Positions 53,932 through 62,170 of a DNA stretch of 64,000 nt are shown in pieces. A program made the translations under genes and the position numbers. Below the pieces are notes generated by a model. The model searched no databases. It worked only from the letters and a program-made list of their open reading frames with translations, and was not told the origin of the DNA. Source of the stretch: Haloarcula japonica DSM 6131 (GTDB lineage: Archaea > Halobacteriota > Halobacteria > Halobacteriales > Haloarculaceae); the NCBI RefSeq assembly GCF_000336635.1, contig NZ_AOLY01000039.1, forward strand, positions 62,001-126,000, read 5' to 3'. Each line of letters opens with the position of its first letter. Within the stretch, counting starts at the first letter, position 1.

Positions 53932-54546
53932 GTGTCCCAACCTTCATCTCGGTGGAAGCCGAGGATATGTAGGAAGATGATGCTCACAGGTAAAAGACGT
54001 TGTTACTACCACAGTATCGGCTCTCGTCCGAATTAGCGCTTTTCAGTACGGTTCCGGAGCGTATTGTGGCGATCCGGACGCCAGCTATCGCAAGTGCTCA
54101 TCTGCGTGTCGGTTGTTTCGGTGCCATGACATTGTTTACTCAGTTAATCACACAACTGTTATACATCGGTCCGGAGTAGAGGTTATTGGCACGTAGCGAC
54201 CTATGTGTCCCAACCACATCTGCTGCGTGCCACTTTCACGAAAACGGGACACGCTGCCCTCTAACAGTACGTCCAGAATGAGAGTCCACCGTAACAATTG
54301 TCCCAGATACACCACGGTAATTGTTTCACCGTCTGCAGCGGTACGTCTCGGGAACGGTCTACATTAAAATACAAGCTTAGCAGATAGCTAGTATGTCAGA
54401 TTTTGGTCATTAATGACTGTTGGCATCCGGCGTTGAAAACTCAGTACCGCTGTTTACTCGATAATCAGATAGTTGTTTTATACATCACAATTCCGACTGA
54501 TGAATTGACAGTAGAATTAATATGATTGATCAACATATTTCTAATA
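53932..54546. other. AT-rich intergenic region with duplicated promoter-like element
   Basis: 615 bp, clearly AT-richer than the rest. Two similar blocks, 54133-54167 and 54451-54486, share TGTTTACTC, TAATCA and a TATA-like ATACATC in the same order and spacing within 1-2 bp. ATGTGTCCCAACC occurs at 53930 and again at 54203. AATTAATATGA (54515-54525) sits about 27 nt before the HalOD1 ATG and is a candidate TATA box. No convincing gene. Confidence 0.6.
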
Positions 54547-54855
54547 ATGAGTGGGTCCGACAGGCGGCCCGACCGAACACCTGACAGCCCGGACACGCTC
54601 CACGCGGAGTTCGACTGGAGCGCGGTCTCACCGTCAGTGGCGGTCGTACAAACGGTCGCGATTGCGGCTGAGCAAGAGGCCATAGAACTATCGCCCCTCA
54701 TTGAAACGCTCGATCCGGACGCGCTCGATCAACTATTTGGCCATTCGTCAGGGCCAGACAGTGCCGTATCGCTCTCGTTTCAACTGGGCGAATACGCAGT
54801 GACCGTAACCGGAACCGGTGACGTGTATGTCCGCACTGGCTCCGTTCATTTGTGA
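54547..54855 (+). CDS. Stand-alone HalOD1 output-domain protein
   Basis: 102 residues from the ATG at 54547. The domain spans nearly the whole protein: AVVQTVAIAAEQEAIELSPLIETLDPDALDQLF and VSLSFQLGEYAVTVTGTGDVYV match HalOD1 (haloarchaeal output domain 1), with alpha-beta composition and the P-L-x-x-x-I-D/L-P-D-A-L-D core. HalOD1 usually ends two-component proteins; here it stands alone. Function unknown, probably signalling. Confidence 0.85.
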   Translation: MSGSDRRPDRTPDSPDTLHAEFDWSAVSPSVAVVQTVAIAAEQEAIELSPLIETLDPDALDQLFGHSSGPDSAVSLSFQLGEYAVTVTGTGDVYVRTGSVHL

Positions 54856-54941
54856 CTGCACACGGAACAGGAGTCCCGCCGCCAACGGGTGGAGACGTTT
54901 CCCGAAGAGGCTCTAGCGGACCCACCTGTAAGAGGAAACAG

Positions 54942-55457
54942 TCAGCCAGTCCCGTTCCCGAGCGTTACTGTGTCGAGCGTCGTTGTCCGCTCGTCCGGCG
55001 CACCGAGTGGCCGGCCAGTCCAGCGAACCGCGACGGTGTCGCCGCTGTCGAGGTAGAAGCCGACAGAGCCATCGCCATCAAGATAGTTACCGTCACCGTC
55101 CGAGTCCACGCGCGGGTCGTCAACGACGACCGTATCGCCGGAGCCGACTGGCAGCTGGTCCGATTCGGCCCACGTCAGCGTGGTCGAGCGGTTCCGGTCC
55201 GCGTCGGTGACGACGAGCTCCAGCGCGCGCGTACTGGTGTCCGTGAGCCGGTCCCCGCCTGCGTGGGTGAGCGTCACCGCCCCCGTCTCGGCATCGAACT
55301 GGCCGTCGATAGCGACCGACGGCGACGCCGTCCGCAGGTCAGCGCCCGGACCGACGACGAGTGCGACCAGCCCGGCGACGGCCAGCGCCGCGAGCCCCCA
55401 GACTGCGACTCGCTCGACCGTGACAAGACCTCGACCGCGCGACGACTCGGGACTCAT
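54942..55457 (-). CDS. Type IV pilin-like protein
   Basis: 171 residues from the ATG at 55455-55457. A basic N-terminus (RGRG) leads into one hydrophobic helix (VAVWGLAALAVAGLVALVVG, about 16-35), then a beta domain with ITFDGQFDAETGAVTLTHAGGDRLTDTSTRALELVV and WAESDQLPVGSGDTVVV, the pattern of haloarchaeal pilin C-terminal domains (LTHxGGD). The leader is not a textbook class III peptide, so processing by the prepilin peptidase is uncertain. Surface-exposed. Confidence 0.7.
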   Translation of the reverse strand: MSPESSRGRGLVTVERVAVWGLAALAVAGLVALVVGPGADLRTASPSVAIDGQFDAETGAVTLTHAGGDRLTDTSTRALELVVTDADRNRSTTLTWAESDQLPVGSGDTVVVDDPRVDSDGDGNYLDGDGSVGFYLDSGDTVAVRWTGRPLGAPDERTTTLDTVTLGNGTG

Positions 55458-55568
55458 TGCTGGAGGGCTCTCTCGGGACGAAAATAAGCGCCCCGGTACG
55501 GGTCGAACACGATTAGTCGGCAAGCCGTTCTTTTGAAGTAGCTCAATCGTCTAAGCCTTGTACAACGA

Positions 55569-56726
55569 ATGAGTCAGGATTTCTACGAGATACTGGGTGT
55601 CTCTCGGGACGCCTCCGAAGACGAGATCAAGGAGGCCTATCGGGAGAAAGCCCGGGAATACCACCCGGACGTGAGCGACGACCCCGACGCCGAAGAGAAG
55701 TTCAAGCAGGCCAAGAAGGCCAAAGAGGTCCTCACCGACGAGGAGAAACGCCAGATGTACGATCAGATGGGCCACGAGCGCTTCGAGCAGGCGGAGAAGC
55801 GCGGCGGCGCTGGCGGTGGGCGTGGCGGCCGCGGCGGCATGGGCGGGGACCCCTTCGGCGGCGGCGCTGGCGGGTTCGATATGCAAGACATCTTCGACCA
55901 GTTCTTCGGCGGCGGTGGCCGCGGCGGGCGCGGCGGCAGCCGACGGCGACAGGGCCAGGACCTCCAGACGCGACTGGAGGTCGACCTCGAAGAGGCCTAC
56001 AACGGCGCGACGAAGCAACTGAACGTCACCCGGCCCGAGGCGTGTGACGACTGTGACGGGGCCGGGCATCCGCCGGGGGCCGACTCGGAGACCTGCCCGG
56101 AGTGTAACGGCCAGGGTCAGACGACGCAGGTCCAGCAGACGCCGATGGGACGAGTTCAGCAGACGACGACCTGTCGCCGGTGTGACGGCGAGGGGACGCT
56201 GTACGACGAGACGTGTTCGACCTGCCGGGGCAACGGCGTCGTTCAGAACGACGCGAGCCTCGAAGTCGAGATTCCGGCCGGTATCGCCAACGGGCAGACA
56301 CTCCGGATGGAGCGCGAGGGTGCGCCAGGGGAGCACGGCGGCCCGAACGGCGATCTGCTCATCGAGGTGAGCGTCCGTGACCACCCGGACTTCGAGCGCG
56401 ACGGCGACGACCTGCAACACCAGCAGGCCATCTCGTTCCCGCAGGCCGTCTTCGGCGACACCATCACCGTCCCGACGCTGGACGGCGAGGTGGAGGTCGA
56501 TGTGCCAAGCGGTACCCAGAGCGGTGAGGTGTTCCGGCTAGAGGGCAAGGGAATGCCACGACTCCGCCGACGCGGCAAGGGTGATCTGTACGTCCAGGTA
56601 CAGGTCGTCACGCCCGACAGCCTCAACGCCGAGCAGAAAGAGGCCCTCGAGCAGTTCGCGGAGGCCGGCGGCGAGGAAGTCGACGTCGAGGAAGGCTTCT
56701 TCGAGAAACTGAAGAACTCGCTGTAG
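55569..56726 (+). CDS. dnaJ: Hsp40 co-chaperone DnaJ
   Basis: 385 residues. J-domain 1-70 with HPD in EYHPDVSDDPDA; Gly-rich linker (75-130); four zinc-finger repeats CDDCDGAG, CPECNGQG, CRRCDGEG and CSTCRGNG (about 160-220); C-terminal substrate domains. Stimulates DnaK ATPase and delivers substrates. It is separated from grpE-dnaK by a 3.3-kb island of regulators. A T-rich stretch about 33 nt upstream (TTCTTTTGAAG) may be its TATA region. Confidence 0.97.
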   Translation: MSQDFYEILGVSRDASEDEIKEAYREKAREYHPDVSDDPDAEEKFKQAKKAKEVLTDEEKRQMYDQMGHERFEQAEKRGGAGGGRGGRGGMGGDPFGGGAGGFDMQDIFDQFFGGGGRGGRGGSRRRQGQDLQTRLEVDLEEAYNGATKQLNVTRPEACDDCDGAGHPPGADSETCPECNGQGQTTQVQQTPMGRVQQTTTCRRCDGEGTLYDETCSTCRGNGVVQNDASLEVEIPAGIANGQTLRMEREGAPGEHGGPNGDLLIEVSVRDHPDFERDGDDLQHQQAISFPQAVFGDTITVPTLDGEVEVDVPSGTQSGEVFRLEGKGMPRLRRRGKGDLYVQVQVVTPDSLNAEQKEALEQFAEAGGEEVDVEEGFFEKLKNSL

Positions 56727-57032
56727 TCAGTCGCCGCTCGCCGGCGTCCCGTTTGACCCGGACTGCCCCTCGTATTTTGCAAGCGCCGTTGCGAGCGCGG
56801 CATCAGCGTCGACGTCGAGTCGTTCACACAGTGCGAGCAGCGCAAACAGGGCGTCGCCGAGTTCCTCCTCCCGTATCGACAGTGCCGCCGAATCGGTGCC
56901 GTAGCCGGTCGTCTCGTTGATTTCGGCCGCAATGTCGCCCAGTTCAGTCACCACATCGAGCAGTCGGTATGCGGGTGGCGTGTCGATGTCGCTGTGGCCG
57001 AGCACGTCGGCGACTTGTTGTTGTCTTTTCAT
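56727..57032 (-). CDS. MazG-like nucleotide pyrophosphohydrolase
   Basis: 101 residues from the ATG at 57030-57032. Helical all-alpha MazG-type protein: LLDVVTELGDIAAEINETTGYG (E..E metal residues) and REEELGDALFALLALCERLDVDADAALATALAKYEG, the EExxxD pattern that binds Mg. Likely hydrolyses a (modified) NTP as house-cleaning. Directly abuts the convergent dnaJ stop; divergent from an adenylate-forming-enzyme fragment. Confidence 0.82.
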   Translation of the reverse strand: MKRQQQVADVLGHSDIDTPPAYRLLDVVTELGDIAAEINETTGYGTDSAALSIREEELGDALFALLALCERLDVDADAALATALAKYEGQSGSNGTPASGD

Positions 57033-57110
57033 TTCTAGGGCGTGGAGGAGGCCACCTACATCGGCTTTGTGGCCGCGCTGTTTTTCATCGGTGGGGCCGA
57101 ACGACGGCGT

Positions 57111-57860
57111 ATGCAGGTACTCGGTGACCTTGTCGCCCAGGCCCGCGACCGTGACGGCGTTCTCTTTCGTTCGCCGGAGCGGTCGACGCCGTACAGTTAC
57201 TCCGATTTCGCCACGAACGCCTGGAAAGGCGGGAATCTGCTGCGACATTACGGCGTCCGACACGGAACGCGGGTCGCCGTCGTCGTCGGTCCCAAAGAGC
57301 CGACCGACGAGGACCGACCGGGCTACCTCCGGGACGCGCCGGACGCACTGCTTGCCTTCCTCGCGGCGGCGCTTGACGGCGCGGTCGTGGATATGGACCC
57401 ACCGAAAGCGGTCGATGCGACGGCACTCGTCGCGCCGGCAGCGTGGCTCGACCGCTACACGCAGGGGCCGGGGACGAAGGGGCTGGCCTACGGCGGCCCG
57501 GTCGATGACCCTACCATCGCCCAGTTCGAGCGGGAACTGTGGAGCGAGAACCCGCTCCAGCCGCCGGGTGAGGTAGCGGCCGAGGATGACGTGCTGGCGG
57601 CCGACAGGACGTACACGCACGGTGAACTCATGGCCGAAAGCGGCCGCGTCGTCGCCGACTACGATATCGATTCGGGGACGACCGTCGCGCTCCGGGCACC
57701 GATGACAACTGCGGGCGCGGTCGTCGCCGGCCTGCTCGCACCGATGCGGACTGGTGCGACAGTTGTGTTCGGCGGCGACGAGGCTGCGGATATCGCTGTT
57801 GCAGATGAGGATGCGCCCGAGGAAACCGTTGTTCATCCGGACGACGCGACGCCGTCGTAG
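57111..57860 (+). CDS. Truncated adenylate-forming (AMP-ligase) enzyme homologue
   Basis: 249 residues from the ATG at 57111 (MQVLGDLVAQARDRDGVLFRS). The start resembles the N-terminal lobe of acyl-CoA synthetases (SPERSTPYSYSDFATNAWKGGNLLRHYGVRHGTRVAVVVG; then LLAFLAAALDGAVV and LAPMRTGATVVFGG). No P-loop-like S/T-rich A3 motif, no TGE or YxxTE-type segments and no C-terminal lysine domain, so it cannot be a normal ligase; it is half the usual size. It is not broken by stops. It may be a degenerate or repurposed domain. Confidence 0.65.
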   Translation: MQVLGDLVAQARDRDGVLFRSPERSTPYSYSDFATNAWKGGNLLRHYGVRHGTRVAVVVGPKEPTDEDRPGYLRDAPDALLAFLAAALDGAVVDMDPPKAVDATALVAPAAWLDRYTQGPGTKGLAYGGPVDDPTIAQFERELWSENPLQPPGEVAAEDDVLAADRTYTHGELMAESGRVVADYDIDSGTTVALRAPMTTAGAVVAGLLAPMRTGATVVFGGDEAADIAVADEDAPEETVVHPDDATPS

Positions 57861-58009
57861 CGACCGGGCAGACATCCGTCATCAGTGTGTGCAGCGGGCA
57901 CGCGGTACTCGCCGTGTTGGTGCGGATGCAAAGCGGAATCGCTGGTCAGTCAGCTGATGGACGCTGTTGCTTTCTTAAAGAATTTATCTGTCCGGCTACA
58001 AGGAAAAGT

Positions 58010-58201
58010 ATGGATTTTGACTTTAAGACCGCGGTAGCCCCACTCGTTGTAATTGTCGCCGTCGCGACGGTGGCATTCATGTCTATGGGTGTGATGGGTC
58101 GCTCGACAGTGTTCATGATGGTGCTACCCTCGATGATCGTCTTCTCGGTCATCGCGTTCTTTTTTGGGATGAAGCACGGCGAGTTCCGCGCCAGTCCGTA
58201 A
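58010..58201 (+). CDS. Small two-TM hypothetical protein
   Basis: 63 residues from the ATG at 58010: MDFDFKTAVAPLVVIVAVATVAFMSMGVMG, then VFMMVLPSMIVFSVIAFFFGMKHGEF. Two helices rich in Met; no family recognised. TTTATC at about 57984-57989, 23-27 nt upstream, is a candidate TATA box. The frame upstream to 57887 is not similar in character and is excluded. Confidence 0.65.
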   Translation: MDFDFKTAVAPLVVIVAVATVAFMSMGVMGRSTVFMMVLPSMIVFSVIAFFFGMKHGEFRASP

Positions 58202-58415
58202 CGATCTATCTCGGACACGGTCCACGAAGGCGAGTCACCAGAACCCCGAGTTACTCCGATTCCAACTCCGGCCAGTTACCGGTAGGGCTGTGTATTGGCT
58301 GGTTTGGGTCTGTGTAAGAGGGGTTTCTGTCAACCGACAAAATTTGACTGTATTCGGTGGATCTCCCGTCGGACTCAACACCGGAACCGGAGTCGTCGAA
58401 ACGTTGGCTTTGCGG

Positions 58416-59165
58416 TCACTCGGTTGGGCGGACGAAGTCCGCAAGCGTCACTAGCAGGCCGAGCACCCACCCCAGCGGGATGGAGATACCGAGCCAGATG
58501 ATGACGTAGGCGATACCTTCCCGGTCGAAGTTCTCGACGAAGAACTCCGCGACGCCGACGGAGTCCAGCACTTCGTAGAGGAACCACCGGGACAGCGAGT
58601 CGCTCGCGGGGATGACGACCGAGGCGACCGTCGTCGAGTACAGCGCCGCGACGACCGGCGGCAGGAAAATGGCTGTCATGGCAAACGGGTATGCCAGCGC
58701 GACCGTCGTCCCACGGCCACCGACCCGCCGGAACGTAACAGCCAGTGCGGCCGACAGCGTCGCAACCCCGCCGGCGACAGCAACGGCGGTGAATCCACCC
58801 GATACGAGGTCGATGCTCCCTGGCTCGAACCGAGCAAGCGCCGCTAAGCCGCCCCAGGCGAGGACGGAAAGTAAAACGACACCGACAACGCCCAGGCGAG
58901 TCGCCGTGCCGTCGATGCGGCGGGTCTGGTAGCGCAGGACGACGCCACACAGTACCAGCGGATACACCAGCGCGATGACTGGGACCCCGAGGGCCGACCA
59001 GAGGCGATAGAGGGCCAGCCCGACCGAGGAGTCCGGTGTCCACGTCCCGAGGACGGTGTCGTTAGCGTTTCGCTGACGTGGATACACGAGTTCCATCCAC
59101 GTTTCGTGTAATCTATTGAGGTCGATACGGACCCCGCCGACGACCCCGTGGCTTCCGGTAGACAT
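58416..59165 (-). CDS. Five-TM hypothetical membrane protein
   Basis: 249 residues. TM segments at about 52-78, 90-112, 122-145, 152-185 and 216-245; a 50-residue N-terminal soluble part with RIDLNRLHETWMELVYPRQRNAND. No conserved catalytic motif. It has a permease-like look but no family was recognised. Divergent from the halocyanin gene with 126 bp between. Confidence 0.65.
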   Translation of the reverse strand: MSTGSHGVVGGVRIDLNRLHETWMELVYPRQRNANDTVLGTWTPDSSVGLALYRLWSALGVPVIALVYPLVLCGVVLRYQTRRIDGTATRLGVVGVVLLSVLAWGGLAALARFEPGSIDLVSGGFTAVAVAGGVATLSAALAVTFRRVGGRGTTVALAYPFAMTAIFLPPVVAALYSTTVASVVIPASDSLSRWFLYEVLDSVGVAEFFVENFDREGIAYVIIWLGISIPLGWVLGLLVTLADFVRPTE

Positions 59166-59291
59166 ACCGGTGGTTTCGTTCTACCGGCGTTAAATGCTTC
59201 ACGGCACCTGTGGCCTGCGTGATAACGCTCCGTGAAGGGCCCCCGATTCGAAACCGACATATTCAGGACGGGGAGTCCCAAACGGTCAGGT

Positions 59292-59957
59292 ATGACAGAC
59301 GGTAGAGCGGACGTGTCCCGTCGGGGCTTCCTGCGGACGGCGGCAGGGGCCACGGCTGCGTCGGCCGCAGCAGGCACCGCGACCGCACAGGAGGAGACCG
59401 AGGGCGGCGACGGCGGCGGAGGCGGCGGCCCGCCGGATCTCGGCGGTTTCCTCGATGGCGTCGGTAACTTCGACGGGTCGGTTACCGACGCGACCGGACA
59501 GGACACGGCGACAGTTCAGGTCGGCGTAGACAACGGCGGCCAGCCCTACGGCTTCGGCCCACCGGCGATTCACGTCGACAACGGTGCGACCGTCCAGTGG
59601 GAGTGGACGGGCAACGGCGGCGGCCACAACGTCGTCTCGGACGGCGACGGGCCGCTGGATTCCGGGAGTACGACCTCCAGTGCCGGCGTCAACTACGAGC
59701 ACACCTTCGAGGAGGACGGCATCTACCCCTACGTCTGCGTGCCACACGAAGGCCTCGGGATGAAGGGGGCTATCGTCGTCGGGACGGACTACCCGACGAA
59801 ATCCTCTGGTGGCGGCGGTGGCGAGAGCGCCGGCCCGCCGGAAGTGCCAAACAGCGCGAAAACGCTCGGCGTCGCAACCTCGTTCGTGATGGTCGCGACG
59901 CTCGGACTCGCGTACTTCTTCATCCGGTACGGCGGCGACTACGAGACGCCCGAGTAA
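59292..59957 (+). CDS. Halocyanin (blue-copper protein), Tat-exported and membrane-anchored
   Basis: 221 residues from the ATG at 59292. Tat signal DVSRRGFLRTAAG, then a Gly-rich linker and a plastocyanin-like domain (about 75-160): copper ligands His in GGGHNVVSDG, then Cys, His and Met in YPYVCVPHEGLGMKG. After a Ser/Gly linker, one C-terminal TM helix (SFVMVATLGLAYFFIRYGG) anchors it outside the cell. Works as a small electron carrier in the respiratory chain. The frame upstream (59232) is not needed. Confidence 0.93.
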   Translation: MTDGRADVSRRGFLRTAAGATAASAAAGTATAQEETEGGDGGGGGGPPDLGGFLDGVGNFDGSVTDATGQDTATVQVGVDNGGQPYGFGPPAIHVDNGATVQWEWTGNGGGHNVVSDGDGPLDSGSTTSSAGVNYEHTFEEDGIYPYVCVPHEGLGMKGAIVVGTDYPTKSSGGGGGESAGPPEVPNSAKTLGVATSFVMVATLGLAYFFIRYGGDYETPE

Positions 59958-59972
59958 CGCTCCGTCGCCGCG

Positions 59973-60503
59973 TTACACCGAATCCGGACCGGCGTGAATC
60001 TCCAGATCGACGTCCCGTTCCTGCCCTTCGAGATCCTCAACGACGCGTTCGACGATTTTGGTCGCCTCCGTGCGGATGAGCGGCTTGACTTTCTCGATGA
60101 CCCAGTCCATCGAAACGAGTCGGGGGAGGTCGACGGCATTGTCCGAAGCCGATCCGGGGTCGAACGCGACGTGAAACCGCACCCGTGACGCTGTCTCCAC
60201 GTCCGCTGGGACGCCGTCCGGGTCAGGCTCGACTGCCCAGTACCCTTCGGCATCGATGTCCTTGATGATCCGCCAGTCGATGCGCGTCGGCGGTGAAACG
60301 TCAGTCACCTCCGACCGAGCGGTGTAAGAGAGTTTCCACCACGAGAACACCAGGTCGTAGTTCGTCCCCGGTGAGCCATCGCCGTCCTGTACCACGCGGT
60401 CGAGGTATTCGGAATATCGTGCGTAGCCCGGAAAGTCCAGCAGAAACTCGTAGACCTCTTCGGGTGGGACGTACACAACCGTGCTGACCTCGACTTCGTC
60501 CAC
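59973..60503 (-). CDS. SRPBCC/START-like superfamily protein
   Basis: 176 residues. Opening EVEVSTVVYVPPEEVYEFLLDFPGYARYSEYLDRVVQDGDG is the polyketide cyclase/START-like pattern (VxxPxxxVyxFLxDFPxY); central strands YDLVFSWWKLSYTARSEVTDVSPPTRIDWR; long C-terminal helix KVKPLIRTEATKIVERVVEDLEG. Binds a hydrophobic ligand in this fold; ligand unknown. Converges on halocyanin with a 15-bp gap. Confidence 0.82.
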   Translation of the reverse strand: MDEVEVSTVVYVPPEEVYEFLLDFPGYARYSEYLDRVVQDGDGSPGTNYDLVFSWWKLSYTARSEVTDVSPPTRIDWRIIKDIDAEGYWAVEPDPDGVPADVETASRVRFHVAFDPGSASDNAVDLPRLVSMDWVIEKVKPLIRTEATKIVERVVEDLEGQERDVDLEIHAGPDSV

Positions 60504-60645
60504 ATCTGTGACACCGGATGTACCGAAGGTAAACTTTCGGGCATCGAACCCCGGCCGTTACCGCACTTTTTGCCGAAACATTTCTACTGGACATAATTAC
60601 GAACAGAAAATATTATCACTCTGTATTGGATATAGTGAGAGTACC

Positions 60646-60921
60646 ATGAGTGCATCCGATATCCAGTCCGCTGATACCGACAGCGAGCACGAAACCAACG
60701 GATGGGAAGCCGTCCGCGATCTCCCGCCGAGCGCGAAACTCGTCGCGAAAGTCCTGGAGTACAACGATACCCTCACTCAGAGCCAACTCGCCGATGAGAC
60801 GCTGCTGCCACCGCGGACGGTCCGGTATGCGCTCTCCCGGCTCGAAGATGTCGGCGTTATCGACTCCCGGTTTTCCTTCGCCGACGCGCGCAAACGGATC
60901 TATACGCTCCGGATCGAGTAA
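60646..60921 (+). CDS. Small MarR/TrmB-like helix-turn-helix protein
   Basis: 91 residues from the ATG at 60646. Acidic leader 1-28, then a winged helix: LPPSAKLVAKVLEYNDTLTQSQLADETLLPPRTVRYALSRLEDVGVIDSRF (residues about 29-80) and a wing (DARKRIYTLRIE). A DNA-binding regulator; target unknown. TCACT (60616-60620) and AGTGA (60634-60638) form an inverted repeat just upstream that could be an autoregulatory operator, and AAAATATTATC at 60607-60617 is the likely TATA. Confidence 0.82.
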   Translation: MSASDIQSADTDSEHETNGWEAVRDLPPSAKLVAKVLEYNDTLTQSQLADETLLPPRTVRYALSRLEDVGVIDSRFSFADARKRIYTLRIE

Positions 60922-61048
60922 CCACCCAGCACGCTTCACGTCGAGCAGCCGGACCCTGCATTCCACACCAAGGCCAGTTCCACCCTCTTTGTCGCCCGTT
61001 CACAGTGTGAGGACAACGTTGATTAGTCACCCTCACAAGACATTTGGT

Positions 61049-62122
61049 ATGAAAGTCGTCCTGATTGGTGTCGGGCAGGCTGGCGGGAAAGTAACCCAGT
61101 CGCTCGCCCAGTTCGATTACGACATGGGGTTTGACGCTGTCCGGGGTGCCCTCGCCGTTAATACGGCGCGAGCCGACCTCCAGAACCTCGATATCGATAC
61201 GGCCCTCATCGGGCAGGACCGCGTGAAAGGCCACGGCGTCGGCGGTGACAACGAACTCGGGGCCCAGATTATGCAGGAGAACGCCACCGAGGTGCTCGAC
61301 GAGCTCGACGGCCGTATCACGACCGAGGCCGAGGCCATCGTCGTCGTCGCCGGACTGGGCGGCGGCACCGGCTCCGGCGGCGCACCGATGCTCGCCCGCG
61401 AACTCAAGCGCATCTACGAGAAGCCGGTGTACGTCCTCGGTATTCTCCCCGGCCGGGACGAGGGTGGCCTCTACCAGGCCAACGCCGGTCGGTCGCTCAA
61501 GACCGCCGCCCGCGAGGCCGACTCCCTCCTGCTCGTCGACAACGACGCCTGGCGGGGTAGCGGCGACAGTGTCGCCGCCGGCTTCGAGCGCGTCAACGAT
61601 GCCATCTCACAGCGCGTCGGCCTGCTGTTTGCCTCCGGCGAGGCTGTCGAGGGAGTCGGGGAGAGCGTCGTTGACTCCTCGGAAATCATCAACACGCTCA
61701 GAGGCGGCGGCATCGCCTCCATCGGCTACGCCAGCGCCGAGGCCGGCGAGGACGCCAGCGAGAACGTCAACACCATCACCAGCGTCACCCGGAAAGCCCT
61801 CCTCACGAGTATGAGCCTGCCCAACGCGGTCAAGGCCGACTCCGCCCTCCTCGTCGTCGCGGGTGACCCCGAACGCCTCTCGCGGAAAGGCGTCGAGCGA
61901 GCGCGCCGCTGGGTGGAAGACCAAACCGGCAGTATGGAGGTCCGGGGCGGGGACTTCCCGCTCGGGTCGGATAAAGTCGCGTCGCTGATCGTCCTTTCGG
62001 GCATCGAACGGTCCGAACGAGTCGACGAATTCATGGAACGCGCCACGGAAGCAGCGAACTCACAGGGCGGAACGACCGACCCGGATGAGTTCACGAACGA
62101 CCAGCTGGACGGACTGTTCTAA
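61049..62122 (+). CDS. cetZ: Tubulin-like cell-shape protein CetZ
   Basis: 357 residues from the ATG at 61049. GTP-binding FtsZ/tubulin superfamily: start VVLIGVGQAGGKVTQSLAQFDYDM, tubulin signature GLGGGTGSGGAPML, and VNTARADLQNLD, as in the CetZ subfamily rather than canonical FtsZ (which keeps N-A-N-T-D-A). C-terminal Asp/Gln-rich tail ends TNDQLDGLF. CetZ proteins control cell shape and motility in haloarchaea. Which CetZ paralogue this is cannot be told from here. An AT stretch about 29 nt upstream fits a promoter. Confidence 0.93.
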   Translation: MKVVLIGVGQAGGKVTQSLAQFDYDMGFDAVRGALAVNTARADLQNLDIDTALIGQDRVKGHGVGGDNELGAQIMQENATEVLDELDGRITTEAEAIVVVAGLGGGTGSGGAPMLARELKRIYEKPVYVLGILPGRDEGGLYQANAGRSLKTAAREADSLLLVDNDAWRGSGDSVAAGFERVNDAISQRVGLLFASGEAVEGVGESVVDSSEIINTLRGGGIASIGYASAEAGEDASENVNTITSVTRKALLTSMSLPNAVKADSALLVVAGDPERLSRKGVERARRWVEDQTGSMEVRGGDFPLGSDKVASLIVLSGIERSERVDEFMERATEAANSQGGTTDPDEFTNDQLDGLF

Positions 62123-62170
62123 ACTGTTTTCGGCGCAGATACCGGAAACCACTCGACTGGGACGGCAGCC

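Noticed and set aside
54203-54367. 54-codon open frame starting MCPNHICCVPL downstream of the first promoter-like block
   Set aside because: The translation is basic and Cys/Arg/Asn-rich, unlike the acidic haloarchaeal proteins around it, and its codon use is atypical. The region is more likely untranslated.
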